Positions 1 to 6,514 of a DNA stretch of 6,605 nucleotides are shown piece by piece. The notes below the pieces were generated by a model. That model did no database searches. It was not told where the DNA came from and saw nothing but the letters and a program-made list of their open reading frames with translations. How positions within the stretch are numbered: position 1 is the stretch's first letter; each line of letters opens with the position of its first letter. The stretch is from the NCBI GenBank assembly GCA_003233075.1, contig QIKQ01000379.1, positions 1-6,605 on the forward strand, read 5' to 3'. The translations under genes and the position numbers were made by a program. Origin of the DNA: Gammaproteobacteria bacterium (GTDB lineage: Bacteria; Pseudomonadota; Gammaproteobacteria; SZUA-21).

Positions 1-602
1 AGAGCCGCTTTACCGATTTCGCAATTAGATTCCAGAATGTATCTTTCACTCGCCATGATTCCCTTGGCGGAGCTTCCAGCCACGTGTAAATGGATACCAA
101 GCAATTCTTGTTGCGTTGCGACTGTCAAACCTAACTGATTCAATTGATCATATCCGCCAAAATGATTGCGGATGCGACGTCGTTTGGTGCGCAATCTTTT
201 TAGAGCTTTGTCTGAGTCGGGCATAACTAACTTGTGCAAAATACTTGCTTTTGCCTGTTTTTCTTCGTCGCCTCGCGGCAAAGGTAGAAATGCGGCACGG
301 ATGCCTTGTAGCATTAGCCGGCTTATTGCCAATGTTTCATCAATATAAAAGGAGGTGCGATCTTCCGCTAAGAGTCGATTATGGAAAGGCCGGTCGCTTG
401 TGAGCAGAGCGTCCTGCTCATTTAACACTGTCTTAAAAATTAGGCTGTCTGGTATGCCTGGGTGATGAAGAGCGATACGGTAAATTTGTTGGTAAATTAT
501 GTCCTGATCTTCTAACCATTTTAAGCAGGCGTTGAGTTGAGTTGGAGAGATGGATTCATCGATGACCAATTTTTCGAATTTTGTTTTCATTATCGATTTC
601 AT
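1..602 (-). CDS. PIN-like (DUF5615-like) putative nuclease, partial at the left edge
   Basis: The frame is open from the start codon to base 1 (200 codons plus 2 bases), so the C-terminus lies outside the window. Near the N-terminus is LVIDES (D15, E16), then IPDSLI (D52), then LLTSDRPFHN (D70). This order and spacing of acidic residues resembles the DUF5615/Mut7-C type of PIN-like fold, where the acids would bind metal for RNA or DNA cleavage. The part already visible is longer than the usual 110-120 residues of such proteins. The second half carries a strongly basic stretch (about residues 135-147, with KRLRTKRRRIR) that may touch nucleic acid. Two in-frame ATGs are possible, at 602 and 590. 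A stop lies directly before the one at 602. I chose 602 because it follows the helicase stop by 9 bases, which suggests translational coupling; neither ATG has a strong Shine-Dalgarno site. The family call rests on motif reading alone, and nuclease activity is inferred. Confidence 0.7.
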   Translation of the reverse strand, partial: MKSIMKTKFEKLVIDESISPTQLNACLKWLEDQDIIYQQIYRIALHHPGIPDSLIFKTVLNEQDALLTSDRPFHNRLLAEDRTSFYIDETLAISRLMLQGIRAAFLPLPRGDEEKQAKASILHKLVMPDSDKALKRLRTKRRRIRNHFGGYDQLNQLGLTVATQQELLGIHLHVAGSSAKGIMASERYILESNCEIGKAA

Positions 603-611
603 TTACTTTAT

Positions 612-3500
612 TTACTGAAACGCCGCTTTGTTAAGTGTTTCGGTTACGTGCTGCATCAATACAGCACCAGACTCTAGTAATGAAATGGCCTCTTTTTCAC
701 TGATTTTTTTATTGGCTTCACGCAGAGTTGTTACAAGGTTCGTCGTGTTTGCGGGTGCTTTGGCAGTACCGACCAGATGAGATTCGATGAAGTTGATGCT
801 CAGTGTGCTCAGTGGTGAGGCTTCATGGGCATCGAGTAGAGCCAATGATTCCAGGCCGCCTTCTACTGCCTCGCTCAACACAGGCAGAGCCTCGATGACA
901 AAACTGCCATCCGCCAGCACTTGCGCCATACTGTGTTTGCGTTCAGCTTGTTTTAGTTGTTGGCGTGCCTGATGAAGATACTGTTTTTGTATTTGTTGTT
1001 TAGGTTTATCGATAGTAGATGACTGATACAAGGTTTGCATATTCTGGTTCAGGCTGAGTACGCCACTCTCAATCAGTTGCTGGATGGTATTATAGCTTGC
1101 TCGGTCCAGTACTTGTAACGATTGCCCAGGCAAGATGTTGGCCACACTTTTTTCCAGAGCGTTGCAAAGTGATTCATCATAATGATCGACCACAGCAACA
1201 ATTGTTTGTGTTTGATCTTTGCTGGAAGCTTGATGGTGCACTTGCAATAAATCTAGTCGTTCACCACACAGAGACACGCTCTCTTCATGTAATTGCTGCA
1301 AAGGATTAATTTCGATTTTTGTTGCTGCTGGTTTTGATTGAGGCAGTGCTGATTGTTGCGGGAGCTGCTCTCCCATTAATTTTTCCATGTGTTCCATGAA
1401 AGCGTTTCGGCCTGATGGCATTTTCATAGATTTTATTTTACCGGCGCCATCTATCACTTCTTGTGCCAGGTTATGTTTTTGATCGAGTAGGTGTAGCATA
1501 CGATGTTCGATCGAGTTTTCGCACACTAGGTTGATAACTTGCACCGAACGGGTTTGATGTTTACGCCAAGCACGGGCAATGCGCTGCTCTAGTTTAGCTG
1601 GATTCCATGGTAAATCGAGATTAATCACCACATCCGCATTTTGTAAATTAAGGCCAGTGCTGCCTGAATCACTAGAGAGAAACAGACAGCAGTCGGGATC
1701 ATCTTTAAAGCGGCGAATTTCTTGCCGTCGTTTGATTTGTGATACTTGGCCAGTGTGCAAAGCGTAGCCAATTCCCTTCTTGTCCGCTAGTGCACAAACC
1801 AGATCGAGCATTCGCGTCCATTCGGAGAAGATAATAATTTTATGCTCATCTTCGATCAGAAAATCGTCAATAATATTTTCCAATTCGTCAAGTTTCGGTG
1901 AGTCATTGCATTCTTGGTCGAGAATATAAGGTGTATCGCAAAGCATTCGCATACAAGCTAGTGATATTTGCAGCTTTTCCCATTCCTCCTTGCGTAGTGG
2001 GCGACGTTGTGCCGCCGCCATCAGACGAGCGACACGGGTATTATATTCGTCGTAGCGAATCTCTTGTTCTTTCGTCATCGAGACGAAGTAGTTTTTATCA
2101 GTTCGCGCCGGTAAATCACCTTCGACTTCTTCTTTACGCCGACGTAACATGATTGGTCGCAAGCGGTGATGCAGCTGGTCGAGATTTTTATAACCTGTGG
2201 GATGGCCGTTTTCGTCTAGCGTGTAGAAATCACGATTGAAACGAAACAAGGGACCGAATAGATGTGGATCGAGAAACTGGACGATTGAATAGATCTCGTC
2301 GATGCGATTTTCCAACGGTGTGCCAGTGAGCACAAAGGCGTAGCGGCTTTTGAGTTGCTTAACCGCATTGGCAGTTTTGGTCTGCCAGTTTTTAATACGT
2401 TGCGCCTCATCAAGAATGATAATGTCAGGTGCTAGCATTGTTTGGATTTCATCAGCATCAAACCGTATCTGTTCATAGTTACAGAGGAAAAAGAATTTGT
2501 CCTGGCGATATTGTTTTAGGCGTGCAGCGCGCGGGCCTTGAATAATTAATGAGCTGAGGTCAGAGAACTTTTCGATCTGTTCCTGCCATTCCGCCTTTAG
2601 GGAAGCTGGGCTTATCACTAATACACGTTGAACGCCACGTAACCTGCGCAATAATTCGCATGCGGCAATAGCTTGTATCGTTTTGCCCAGGCCCATCTCA
2701 TCCGCCAATAAGGCCCGTTCGGTGAACGCGAGGTGGCGCATGCCTTCTTGCTGGTAAGGATAGAGTGGGACTTTGAGTGCATCCAGGCTGCGTTTTCCAA
2801 GGGCGACATCCATGTCGAAAACACGACGTGCTTGGTTACGTTTTTCTAATTGCGTAGTACGTTCAAGCCAGGGTGCGATCTGTTGTGAGATTCTAATTTT
2901 CGATGTTAATGCCTTTGGTGCATCAGCGACTTTACAACACAGCATCTTCAATTCGGCAGCAGGGTCATCGAGCAAAGTGCCATTGGCCGAAAAAAAGGTG
3001 TCTAAGAGTTGATGAACCTTATTCTCTGGGCGACTCCGTTGTGGCCAGAGTATTTTTATTTTCTCCTCACGCTGATCAATAAAAATTTCAACCAGTGGAC
3101 TGCCTTCCGTTGTAGCCGTGAGGAAAAGCCGTTTTTTTCCCTTTGCGAGCTTATGTAGTATCGCTTCAATGTGTTTACATGTGCCTAGGCGATTAACTGC
3201 ATGATCGGGACAACTGCAAGTATTGATTGGATTATCAAGTGAGCGAATTTCTACCTCATAACTTTTACTGCTGCCAGAGTTAACCTGGTAGTTCGAGTAA
3301 AATTGATTTGAGTTTCGATCTGAACCTTGATCTGATCCACGCATTATTTTGATGCGGCTAGATTCAACAGCGCCTCGGTGACGGCGGCGATTGATTTCGT
3401 CTTGGTCACTAGTGTGCCAGCCTTGAAAAGAAGGCGCAGTCTGTTTTTTGCTGGATCGCTTCTTGTTGGATCGTTTAGACTTATTTTTTTTAACAGCCAT
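612..3500 (-). CDS. SWIM zinc-finger SNF2-family helicase/translocase (DEAD/DEAH superfamily 2 ATPase)
   Basis: This 962-residue protein is an ATP-driven double-stranded nucleic acid translocase by family. In order: a Lys/Arg-rich tail (residues 2-20); a SWIM zinc finger, C95-x-C97-x10-C108-x-H110; the SNF2 ATPase core with Walker A DEMGLGKT (267-274, K273), motif Ia ISPASL (296-301), Walker B DEAQ (364-367) and LTGTPLEN (391-398); the Helicase C lobe with IIIFSEWTR (555-563), SGSTGLNLQ (612-620) and QRIARAWRKHQ (639-649). All motifs look intact. Residues about 700-962 are a mostly helical extension that I do not recognise. The start at 3500 is preferred over an in-frame ATG at 3569. It has AGGA five bases upstream, the protein then begins with the basic tail, and the upstream 23 residues overlap a candidate promoter. 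The gene leads an operon with the PIN-like gene. The family is certain; the cellular role (repair, transcription recycling or defence) is not shown by the sequence. Confidence 0.95.
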   Translation of the reverse strand: MAVKKNKSKRSNKKRSSKKQTAPSFQGWHTSDQDEINRRRHRGAVESSRIKIMRGSDQGSDRNSNQFYSNYQVNSGSSKSYEVEIRSLDNPINTCSCPDHAVNRLGTCKHIEAILHKLAKGKKRLFLTATTEGSPLVEIFIDQREEKIKILWPQRSRPENKVHQLLDTFFSANGTLLDDPAAELKMLCCKVADAPKALTSKIRISQQIAPWLERTTQLEKRNQARRVFDMDVALGKRSLDALKVPLYPYQQEGMRHLAFTERALLADEMGLGKTIQAIAACELLRRLRGVQRVLVISPASLKAEWQEQIEKFSDLSSLIIQGPRAARLKQYRQDKFFFLCNYEQIRFDADEIQTMLAPDIIILDEAQRIKNWQTKTANAVKQLKSRYAFVLTGTPLENRIDEIYSIVQFLDPHLFGPLFRFNRDFYTLDENGHPTGYKNLDQLHHRLRPIMLRRRKEEVEGDLPARTDKNYFVSMTKEQEIRYDEYNTRVARLMAAAQRRPLRKEEWEKLQISLACMRMLCDTPYILDQECNDSPKLDELENIIDDFLIEDEHKIIIFSEWTRMLDLVCALADKKGIGYALHTGQVSQIKRRQEIRRFKDDPDCCLFLSSDSGSTGLNLQNADVVINLDLPWNPAKLEQRIARAWRKHQTRSVQVINLVCENSIEHRMLHLLDQKHNLAQEVIDGAGKIKSMKMPSGRNAFMEHMEKLMGEQLPQQSALPQSKPAATKIEINPLQQLHEESVSLCGERLDLLQVHHQASSKDQTQTIVAVVDHYDESLCNALEKSVANILPGQSLQVLDRASYNTIQQLIESGVLSLNQNMQTLYQSSTIDKPKQQIQKQYLHQARQQLKQAERKHSMAQVLADGSFVIEALPVLSEAVEGGLESLALLDAHEASPLSTLSINFIESHLVGTAKAPANTTNLVTTLREANKKISEKEAISLLESGAVLMQHVTETLNKAAFQ

Positions 3501-3503
3501 AGT

Positions 3504-3509
3504 AGTCCT
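3504..3509 (-). promoter_or_regulatory. Ribosome binding site of the SNF2 gene
   Basis: On the minus strand AGGACT ends shortly before the ATG at 3500, with five bases between AGGA and the start. This site decides the start codon. The alternative ATG at 3569 has no comparable site, and using it would add a hydrophobic 23-residue leader that does not belong to the family. Confidence 0.75.
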
Positions 3510-3534
3510 ATGTTTTTGGAAGTGTATAGAAAAT

Positions 3535-3562
3535 ATTATCAGGGAAAAGCTGCTAATGATAA
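3535..3562 (-). promoter_or_regulatory. Candidate sigma70-type promoter of the SNF2/PIN operon
   Basis: On the minus strand TTATCA (3562-3557, 4 of 6 matches to TTGACA) is followed by a 16-base spacer and GATAAT (3540-3535, 5 of 6 matches to TATAAT). The predicted transcript would begin near 3528, leaving a leader of about 28 bases that contains the AGGA site. The -35 box is weak and the call comes from inspection only. Confidence 0.35.
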
Positions 3563-3681
3563 ATCCCAAGGATCATACCATGAATCACTGCCGTCCTGAT
3601 AAAAGATAAATAGGCCTGACTACTCTTGTCTTGTTGCAATGAAATTCCGATAAGTCATTGAAAAACAAAAAGGATAAGACC

Positions 3682-3753
3682 ATGAGCCATTATAATATTG
3701 TATTTTCACAACACAATGTGCCGCCCACATCCATCAAAGCACAAGCTTTTTAA
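3682..3753 (+). CDS. Possible 23-residue small protein or leader peptide
   Basis: An ATG preceded by AAAAAGGATAAGACC (AGGA seven to eight bases upstream) opens a 23-codon frame that ends with TAA at 3751-3753. The peptide begins MSHYNIVFSQHN and ends in KAQAF. It has no signal peptide or membrane segment, and I recognise no family. It lies between the divergent SNF2 operon and the exported phosphatase, 72 bases before the latter, so it could be a short upstream cistron, a leader peptide or chance. The strong ribosome binding site is its only real support. Confidence 0.25.
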   Translation: MSHYNIVFSQHNVPPTSIKAQAF

Positions 3754-3825
3754 CTTTTTAATAGACTTATCATAGTATATAGTTCATAGAATAAGTCATT
3801 AATTTTACAAGCAAAGAAGGTTGTT

Positions 3826-4404
3826 ATGAATTTTACTTTACGAATGGTAGGAGTATTTTTACTCAGTTTAATGGTAACATCATTTAATATTTTGTTCGCG
3901 AATGAAAAGTTGTGGAAAAAATTACAAACCCAGAAAAACCTTGTTGTACTCATGCGCCACGCGCATCCAAAGATTGATAGCGGAGACCCTCTGCACTGGG
4001 ATAAATCGGGGAATTGTAAAAATGAAAGAATTCTCAGTAATAAAGGAAAAGAATACGCAAAAAAAATTGGTGAAATAATAAAAAATAAAAAGATAGATCC
4101 AGTAGTGATAAGTTCCCCGATGTGCCGTACGATTGAAACTGCAAAACTAGTATTTGGTAACAAATTCACTACTAATCCAAAACTTCGAGAAATCGCAAGC
4201 GCGAGTAATCAGCAATACCAATCGTTTGTTAATACAGCGAAAAAACTTTTAGTTAAGAATAGGGGTAATCGACCAATATTTTTTATAAGTCATAGGCCAA
4301 ATATAGAGGCACTAAGCTTTGAGCTAATATCGGTAACGCAAATGATAGTTGCAAGAGTTGAAGATAATGGCGAAATTGAGGTAATTGGTTTGCTAAATTT
4401 CTAA
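3826..4404 (+). CDS. Exported histidine phosphatase family protein (phosphoglycerate mutase-like / SixA-like fold)
   Basis: This 192-residue protein starts with a Sec-type signal peptide: basic start, hydrophobic core at about residues 7-24, and likely cleavage after A25 (LFA before NEK). The mature part is a small branch-1 histidine phosphatase. LMRHAH carries R44 and the catalytic H45, which forms the phosphohistidine. RILSNKGKEYA (68-78) is the conserved segment after the first strand. SSPMCRTIETA (96-106) carries R101. The second catalytic histidine is H156 in FISHRPNIEALS. The acid following strand 4 may be E122. The catalytic set is complete, so the enzyme should be active, probably in the periplasm; the substrate cannot be told from sequence. 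AGAAGG five bases before the ATG supports the start. It stands alone: the flanking genes are a divergent operon and a long non-coding stretch. SixA itself lacks a signal peptide, so it is not a direct SixA orthologue. Confidence 0.9.
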   Translation: MNFTLRMVGVFLLSLMVTSFNILFANEKLWKKLQTQKNLVVLMRHAHPKIDSGDPLHWDKSGNCKNERILSNKGKEYAKKIGEIIKNKKIDPVVISSPMCRTIETAKLVFGNKFTTNPKLREIASASNQQYQSFVNTAKKLLVKNRGNRPIFFISHRPNIEALSFELISVTQMIVARVEDNGEIEVIGLLNF

Positions 4405-4847
4405 TCCGAGTAAAAAATAAATATCGGGAAAGGTGTCTAACTCCTTCATCAGTCATCATTAGAAATTACACCTAATAATTCTTTGTACTTTCGCCTTCCA
4501 GTATCCAGTGTACTATTTACCTAAATAGAAAATAAATTATCATTTGCGCTTTCTTTCATCGTTGCTATCTAGCAATTGGATAAAAAATGAAGCAAGTCGT
4601 TTATAGATATTGATTCTAATTTTGCAAACTCCCATAATCGTAAAACGTTATACTAATGCAACACAAAAAAATCATGAACGAAAATAATATTTTTGGATAT
4701 TATCACAATTCAAAAAGGCGCCGCCTATCCCTCAAAGTATAAACTTTTTCACTGCTGTCCCGCTTACATTACAAAGTTATTTAATCCAAGCTATTCATCA
4801 TACGTCACTCGGTGAATCAGTCAATTACATCGCATGCCGCTACTACC
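4405..4847. other. AT-rich non-coding stretch downstream of the phosphatase
   Basis: I find no gene here. There is a 6-bp inverted repeat (AGGTGT at 4431-4436, ACACCT at 4468-4473) with a loop too long for a typical terminator. An AT-only hairpin, ATAATAT/ATATTAT, lies at 4684-4703. A 28-codon frame at 4656-4742 has no ribosome binding site. A -10-like TATACT at 4649-4654 lacks a partner -35 box. No rho-independent terminator for the phosphatase gene is evident. Confidence 0.5.
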
Positions 4848-4899
4848 CGTCATTGCGAAGAACTCTGTTTTACAGGGGTTCTGAAGCAATCCACCTTAG
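4848..4899 (+). repeat. Left terminal inverted repeat (hairpin type)
   Basis: The outer arm CGTCATTGCGAAG and inner arm CTGAAGCAATCCACCTTAG flank a 20-base centre that folds on itself (AGAAC pairs with GTTCT, extended by wobble pairs). TTGC and GCAA of the two arms also pair. Compared with the reverse complement of the right copy, the outer arm matches at 11 of 13 positions and the inner arm at 18 of 19. Confidence 0.8.
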
Positions 4900-5121
4900 T
4901 GTCCAGAGCATCCAAAGGATGCGTGGGATCCTCATAATTCAACTATTTAGCTTGGGATGCAATTAAGAGGCAATGATTACGAGATTGAATTTAGGAGATC
5001 ACTTTTTGCCCATGGACGGGCTTATGTCGCGGAGGCCACGAGAAGGTGAGACCGGAACGGTCGAGAGGCTGGCCTGGGCCATGGCCGAGAGCGACCGCGC
5101 AACTTTTGGTTGCTCAGGACG

Positions 5122-5165
5122 CTAAGGCGGATTGCTTCAGCGACTAGAGTCGCTTCGCATAGACG
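5122..5165 (-). repeat. Right terminal inverted repeat (hairpin type)
   Basis: Read on the minus strand this is CGTCTATGCGAAG, a 12-base centre CGACTCTAGTCG, then CTGAAGCAATCCGCCTTAG. The centre with one neighbouring base on each side forms AGCGAC-TAGA-GTCGCT, a perfect 6-bp stem on a tetraloop. The arms match the left copy closely, but the hairpin centre is different in sequence and 8 bases shorter. Confidence 0.8.
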
Positions 5166-5557
5166 ATAACTTCTTAGTTTCATTTCTCATTCTAAAGCAA
5201 ACTCGATATAGCCCACTATTTATGTTTATCAGTCAATTTGATAAAAGTTAATGGGAGTGCGGTGATATTTGCATTATTTAATGACTGTAAAAAATTTTAT
5301 TGACAGTTCGGCTTAGGCTAATAGAAATTAAAAACACTCTATCTCCAGAAAGCCGTGCTGTTAGATTTAGTAGTATTAGAATATTCTTCGTCTGATACAC
5401 TATTGGAATTTTATGCACAGTATTATTAGGGGCGCTCGCTTTTTTCCGGCCGGAACTTTTAGGAACGAATTTTAGAGGCATTCACTTTTTTCTATCGTGG
5501 ATAGCCAATTTGAGAACCTTTGGGAATAAAGAAATCAAAAGTACCCAGGGTTTTCCA

Positions 5558-5579
5558 GCGAGCCACTATGCTGGTTCGC
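5558..5579. repeat. Imperfect hairpin (7-bp stem)
   Basis: GCGAGCC and GGTTCGC pair over seven positions, with one G-T wobble, around the loop ACTATGCT. No T-run follows, so this is not a standard terminator. It also lacks a tRNA acceptor and anticodon context despite the GGTTC string. Confidence 0.5.
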
Positions 5580-5745
5580 GAGCATTATTAAATTAATGAC
5601 TACTAGGTTTGGAGAAGTCGGTAAGCGTGCAACCACGAATGAATAGCGCAATAAAATATTTATTATGCAAGCTAAATAAACTTTAGTTTGTTATTAGTCA
5701 ATAGAATTAGTTGTTAAGTTAGTCTTAAGATTAGAGAGAATAAAT

Positions 5746-5775
5746 TTTACGTTTTATTTTTATTAGGGTTATACT
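5746..5775 (+). promoter_or_regulatory. Candidate promoter of the secreted DUF3124-like gene
   Basis: TTTACG (4 of 6 matches to TTGACA) is followed by an 18-base spacer and TATACT (5 of 6 matches to TATAAT). The transcript would carry a leader of roughly 85 bases. The surrounding sequence is 80 percent A+T, so chance matches are easy and the call is weak. Confidence 0.3.
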
Positions 5776-5853
5776 TTTGTTTGAATATAAAACGTATTCG
5801 AATTTTATTAAGCAAAAAGGAAATATTGTATTTTTAATTTCGCTCTTAATTTT

Positions 5854-5859
5854 AGGGGA
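5854..5859 (+). promoter_or_regulatory. Ribosome binding site of the DUF3124-like gene
   Basis: AGGGGA lies six bases before the ATG at 5866, a strong match in position and sequence. It fixes this start in a region where the frame could otherwise be doubted because of its AT-richness. Confidence 0.75.
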
Positions 5860-5865
5860 ACAATC

Positions 5866-6420
5866 ATGAAACTTAAACTAGTAAATTCTATATTTGTATC
5901 TGCTTCGCTGATTTTTTCTATGGCAGCAAACAGTAGTCCTACTGAGCAAAACGAAACTGCTAAGTCAGGAATAGTGTCTTGTGGAGGTAGTTTCTTTAAT
6001 CGCTTGAGTGGCACTGAACGACATTCTACTTCTTATATCTTAAGAAATTTAAATAACAATACAACTATAAAAATTAATAGGATCAGAGTTTATAATGCGC
6101 AAGGCGTATTGATTGGAAATTATTCTGTCCCGACTCTTCCGCCTACTCGAAATTCAACATTGGGTCCGGGAAATGGAAATTTGATTCCGCATATGTCCGC
6201 ACACTTTGTTGTTGACAAATTAGTATTAGCTGGCCCTTTGCCATCAAATGAACGTCCTATTCAGGTGTTTTTCCATTGGAAAGCGCCTAGGCGAGTTCTT
6301 ATGCCGGAAATAGCGCACGTACGAAATTCACGTCGATTCGATATTGCTACGAATAAATCCAAAGAAGAACGTGGTCGCCATTTTTACTTTTGTCGACATA
6401 TTTCGATCAATGACCGATAA
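5866..6420 (+). CDS. Secreted DUF3124-like hypothetical protein
   Basis: The 184-residue product begins with a signal peptide (MKLKL, hydrophobic core to about residue 18, likely cleavage after A20 in SMA), so it should be exported. The mature part looks like a small beta-sandwich. Three segments parallel the DUF3124 pattern: ILRNLNNNTTIKINRIRVYN followed by a G and a hydrophobic turn (58-84), LIPHMSAHFVV (106-116), and FFHWKAPRRVLMPEIAHV (135-152). I know of no established biochemical function for that family. The only cysteines of the mature protein, C39 near the start and C176 near the end, could form a disulfide joining the termini. AGGGGA six bases before the ATG makes the start secure. 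It is not in an operon within the window: about 1.46 kb of non-coding DNA lies upstream and a tandem repeat follows. That it is a real gene is well supported; the family match is from memory of the motif pattern. Confidence 0.8.
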   Translation: MKLKLVNSIFVSASLIFSMAANSSPTEQNETAKSGIVSCGGSFFNRLSGTERHSTSYILRNLNNNTTIKINRIRVYNAQGVLIGNYSVPTLPPTRNSTLGPGNGNLIPHMSAHFVVDKLVLAGPLPSNERPIQVFFHWKAPRRVLMPEIAHVRNSRRFDIATNKSKEERGRHFYFCRHISINDR

Positions 6421-6514
6421 GGCGAACAAGGCATGTTTGAGTTGAATTCACTTACTGTGTTTATTCTATTGTAAAGTTATGACTATGCTGTCTTGATGGG
6501 AGATTAATTCTCGT

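Larger units (their letters stand above)
3501..3825. other. Divergent intergenic region
   Basis: This stretch separates the leftward SNF2 operon from the rightward phosphatase gene. It holds the SNF2 promoter and ribosome binding site on the minus strand and the possible 23-codon ORF on the plus strand. It also holds the phosphatase leader: a TATAGT box at 3778-3783 (5 of 6 matches to the -10 consensus, without a clear -35) and the site AGAAGG at 3815-3820. I see no tRNA, strong terminator or repeat here. Confidence 0.6.
4848..5165. mobile_element. MITE-like structured repeat element with hairpin terminal inverted repeats
   Basis: The roughly 318-bp unit is bounded by two inverted copies of a composite motif (4848-4899 and 5122-5165). 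Its interior has no ORF but several strong hairpins: GCATCC-AAA-GGATGC (4908-4922), GACCG-GAA-CGGTC (5050-5062) and an 8-bp stem between 5089-5096 and 5108-5115 with one G-U pair. Base composition changes sharply: 42 of 60 bases are G or C at 5041-5100, against 12 of 60 at 5701-5760. These properties suggest a non-autonomous inserted element or a structured-RNA locus rather than ordinary spacer. I see no clear target-site duplication, so exact ends and mobility are inferred. The CATTGCGAAG...GAAGCAATCC theme resembles dispersed palindromic repeats seen in many bacterial genomes. Confidence 0.6.
5166..5865. other. Long AT-rich non-coding stretch with scattered palindromes
   Basis: No gene is convincing here on either strand. 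There is a consensus -35 box TTGACA at 5300-5305 with TAGAAA 16 bases downstream, but no ORF follows. A perfect 12-bp palindrome TTCCGGCCGGAA lies at 5444-5455. A hairpin GCGAGCC/GGTTCGC with an 8-base loop lies at 5558-5579. Short open stretches between 5470 and 5646 are interrupted by stops and lack starts, which could be decayed coding sequence. The last 250 bases are extremely AT-rich and form the leader of the next gene. Confidence 0.5.

Noticed and set aside
3501..3569. A longer start for the SNF2 gene, adding 23 residues.
   Set aside because: The added leader is hydrophobic and unlike the family. Its ATG has no ribosome binding site and lies upstream of the predicted transcript start, whereas the ATG at 3500 has AGGA at ideal spacing.
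3736..3751. A terminator-like AAAGC-ACAA-GCTTT hairpin followed by T residues.
   Set aside because: The stem is only five pairs and AT-rich, too weak for a credible rho-independent terminator.
3750..4169. A 139-codon minus-strand frame opposite the phosphatase gene.
   Set aside because: It overlaps a clear gene with intact catalytic motifs on the other strand, shows no family motif and has no ribosome binding site.
4656..4742. A 28-codon plus-strand frame (MQHKKIMNENN...).
   Set aside because: No Shine-Dalgarno site, no motif, and it spans an AT-only hairpin in non-coding DNA.
5278..5481. A 67-codon minus-strand frame beginning MPLKFVPK.
   Set aside because: No ribosome binding site, no recognisable motif and low-complexity AT-driven composition. 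It contains the 12-bp palindrome and is probably a chance frame.
5573..5583. GGTTCGCGAGC, reminiscent of a tRNA T-arm.
   Set aside because: No acceptor stem, D-arm or anticodon arm can be built around it. It is better explained as one side of the local hairpin.
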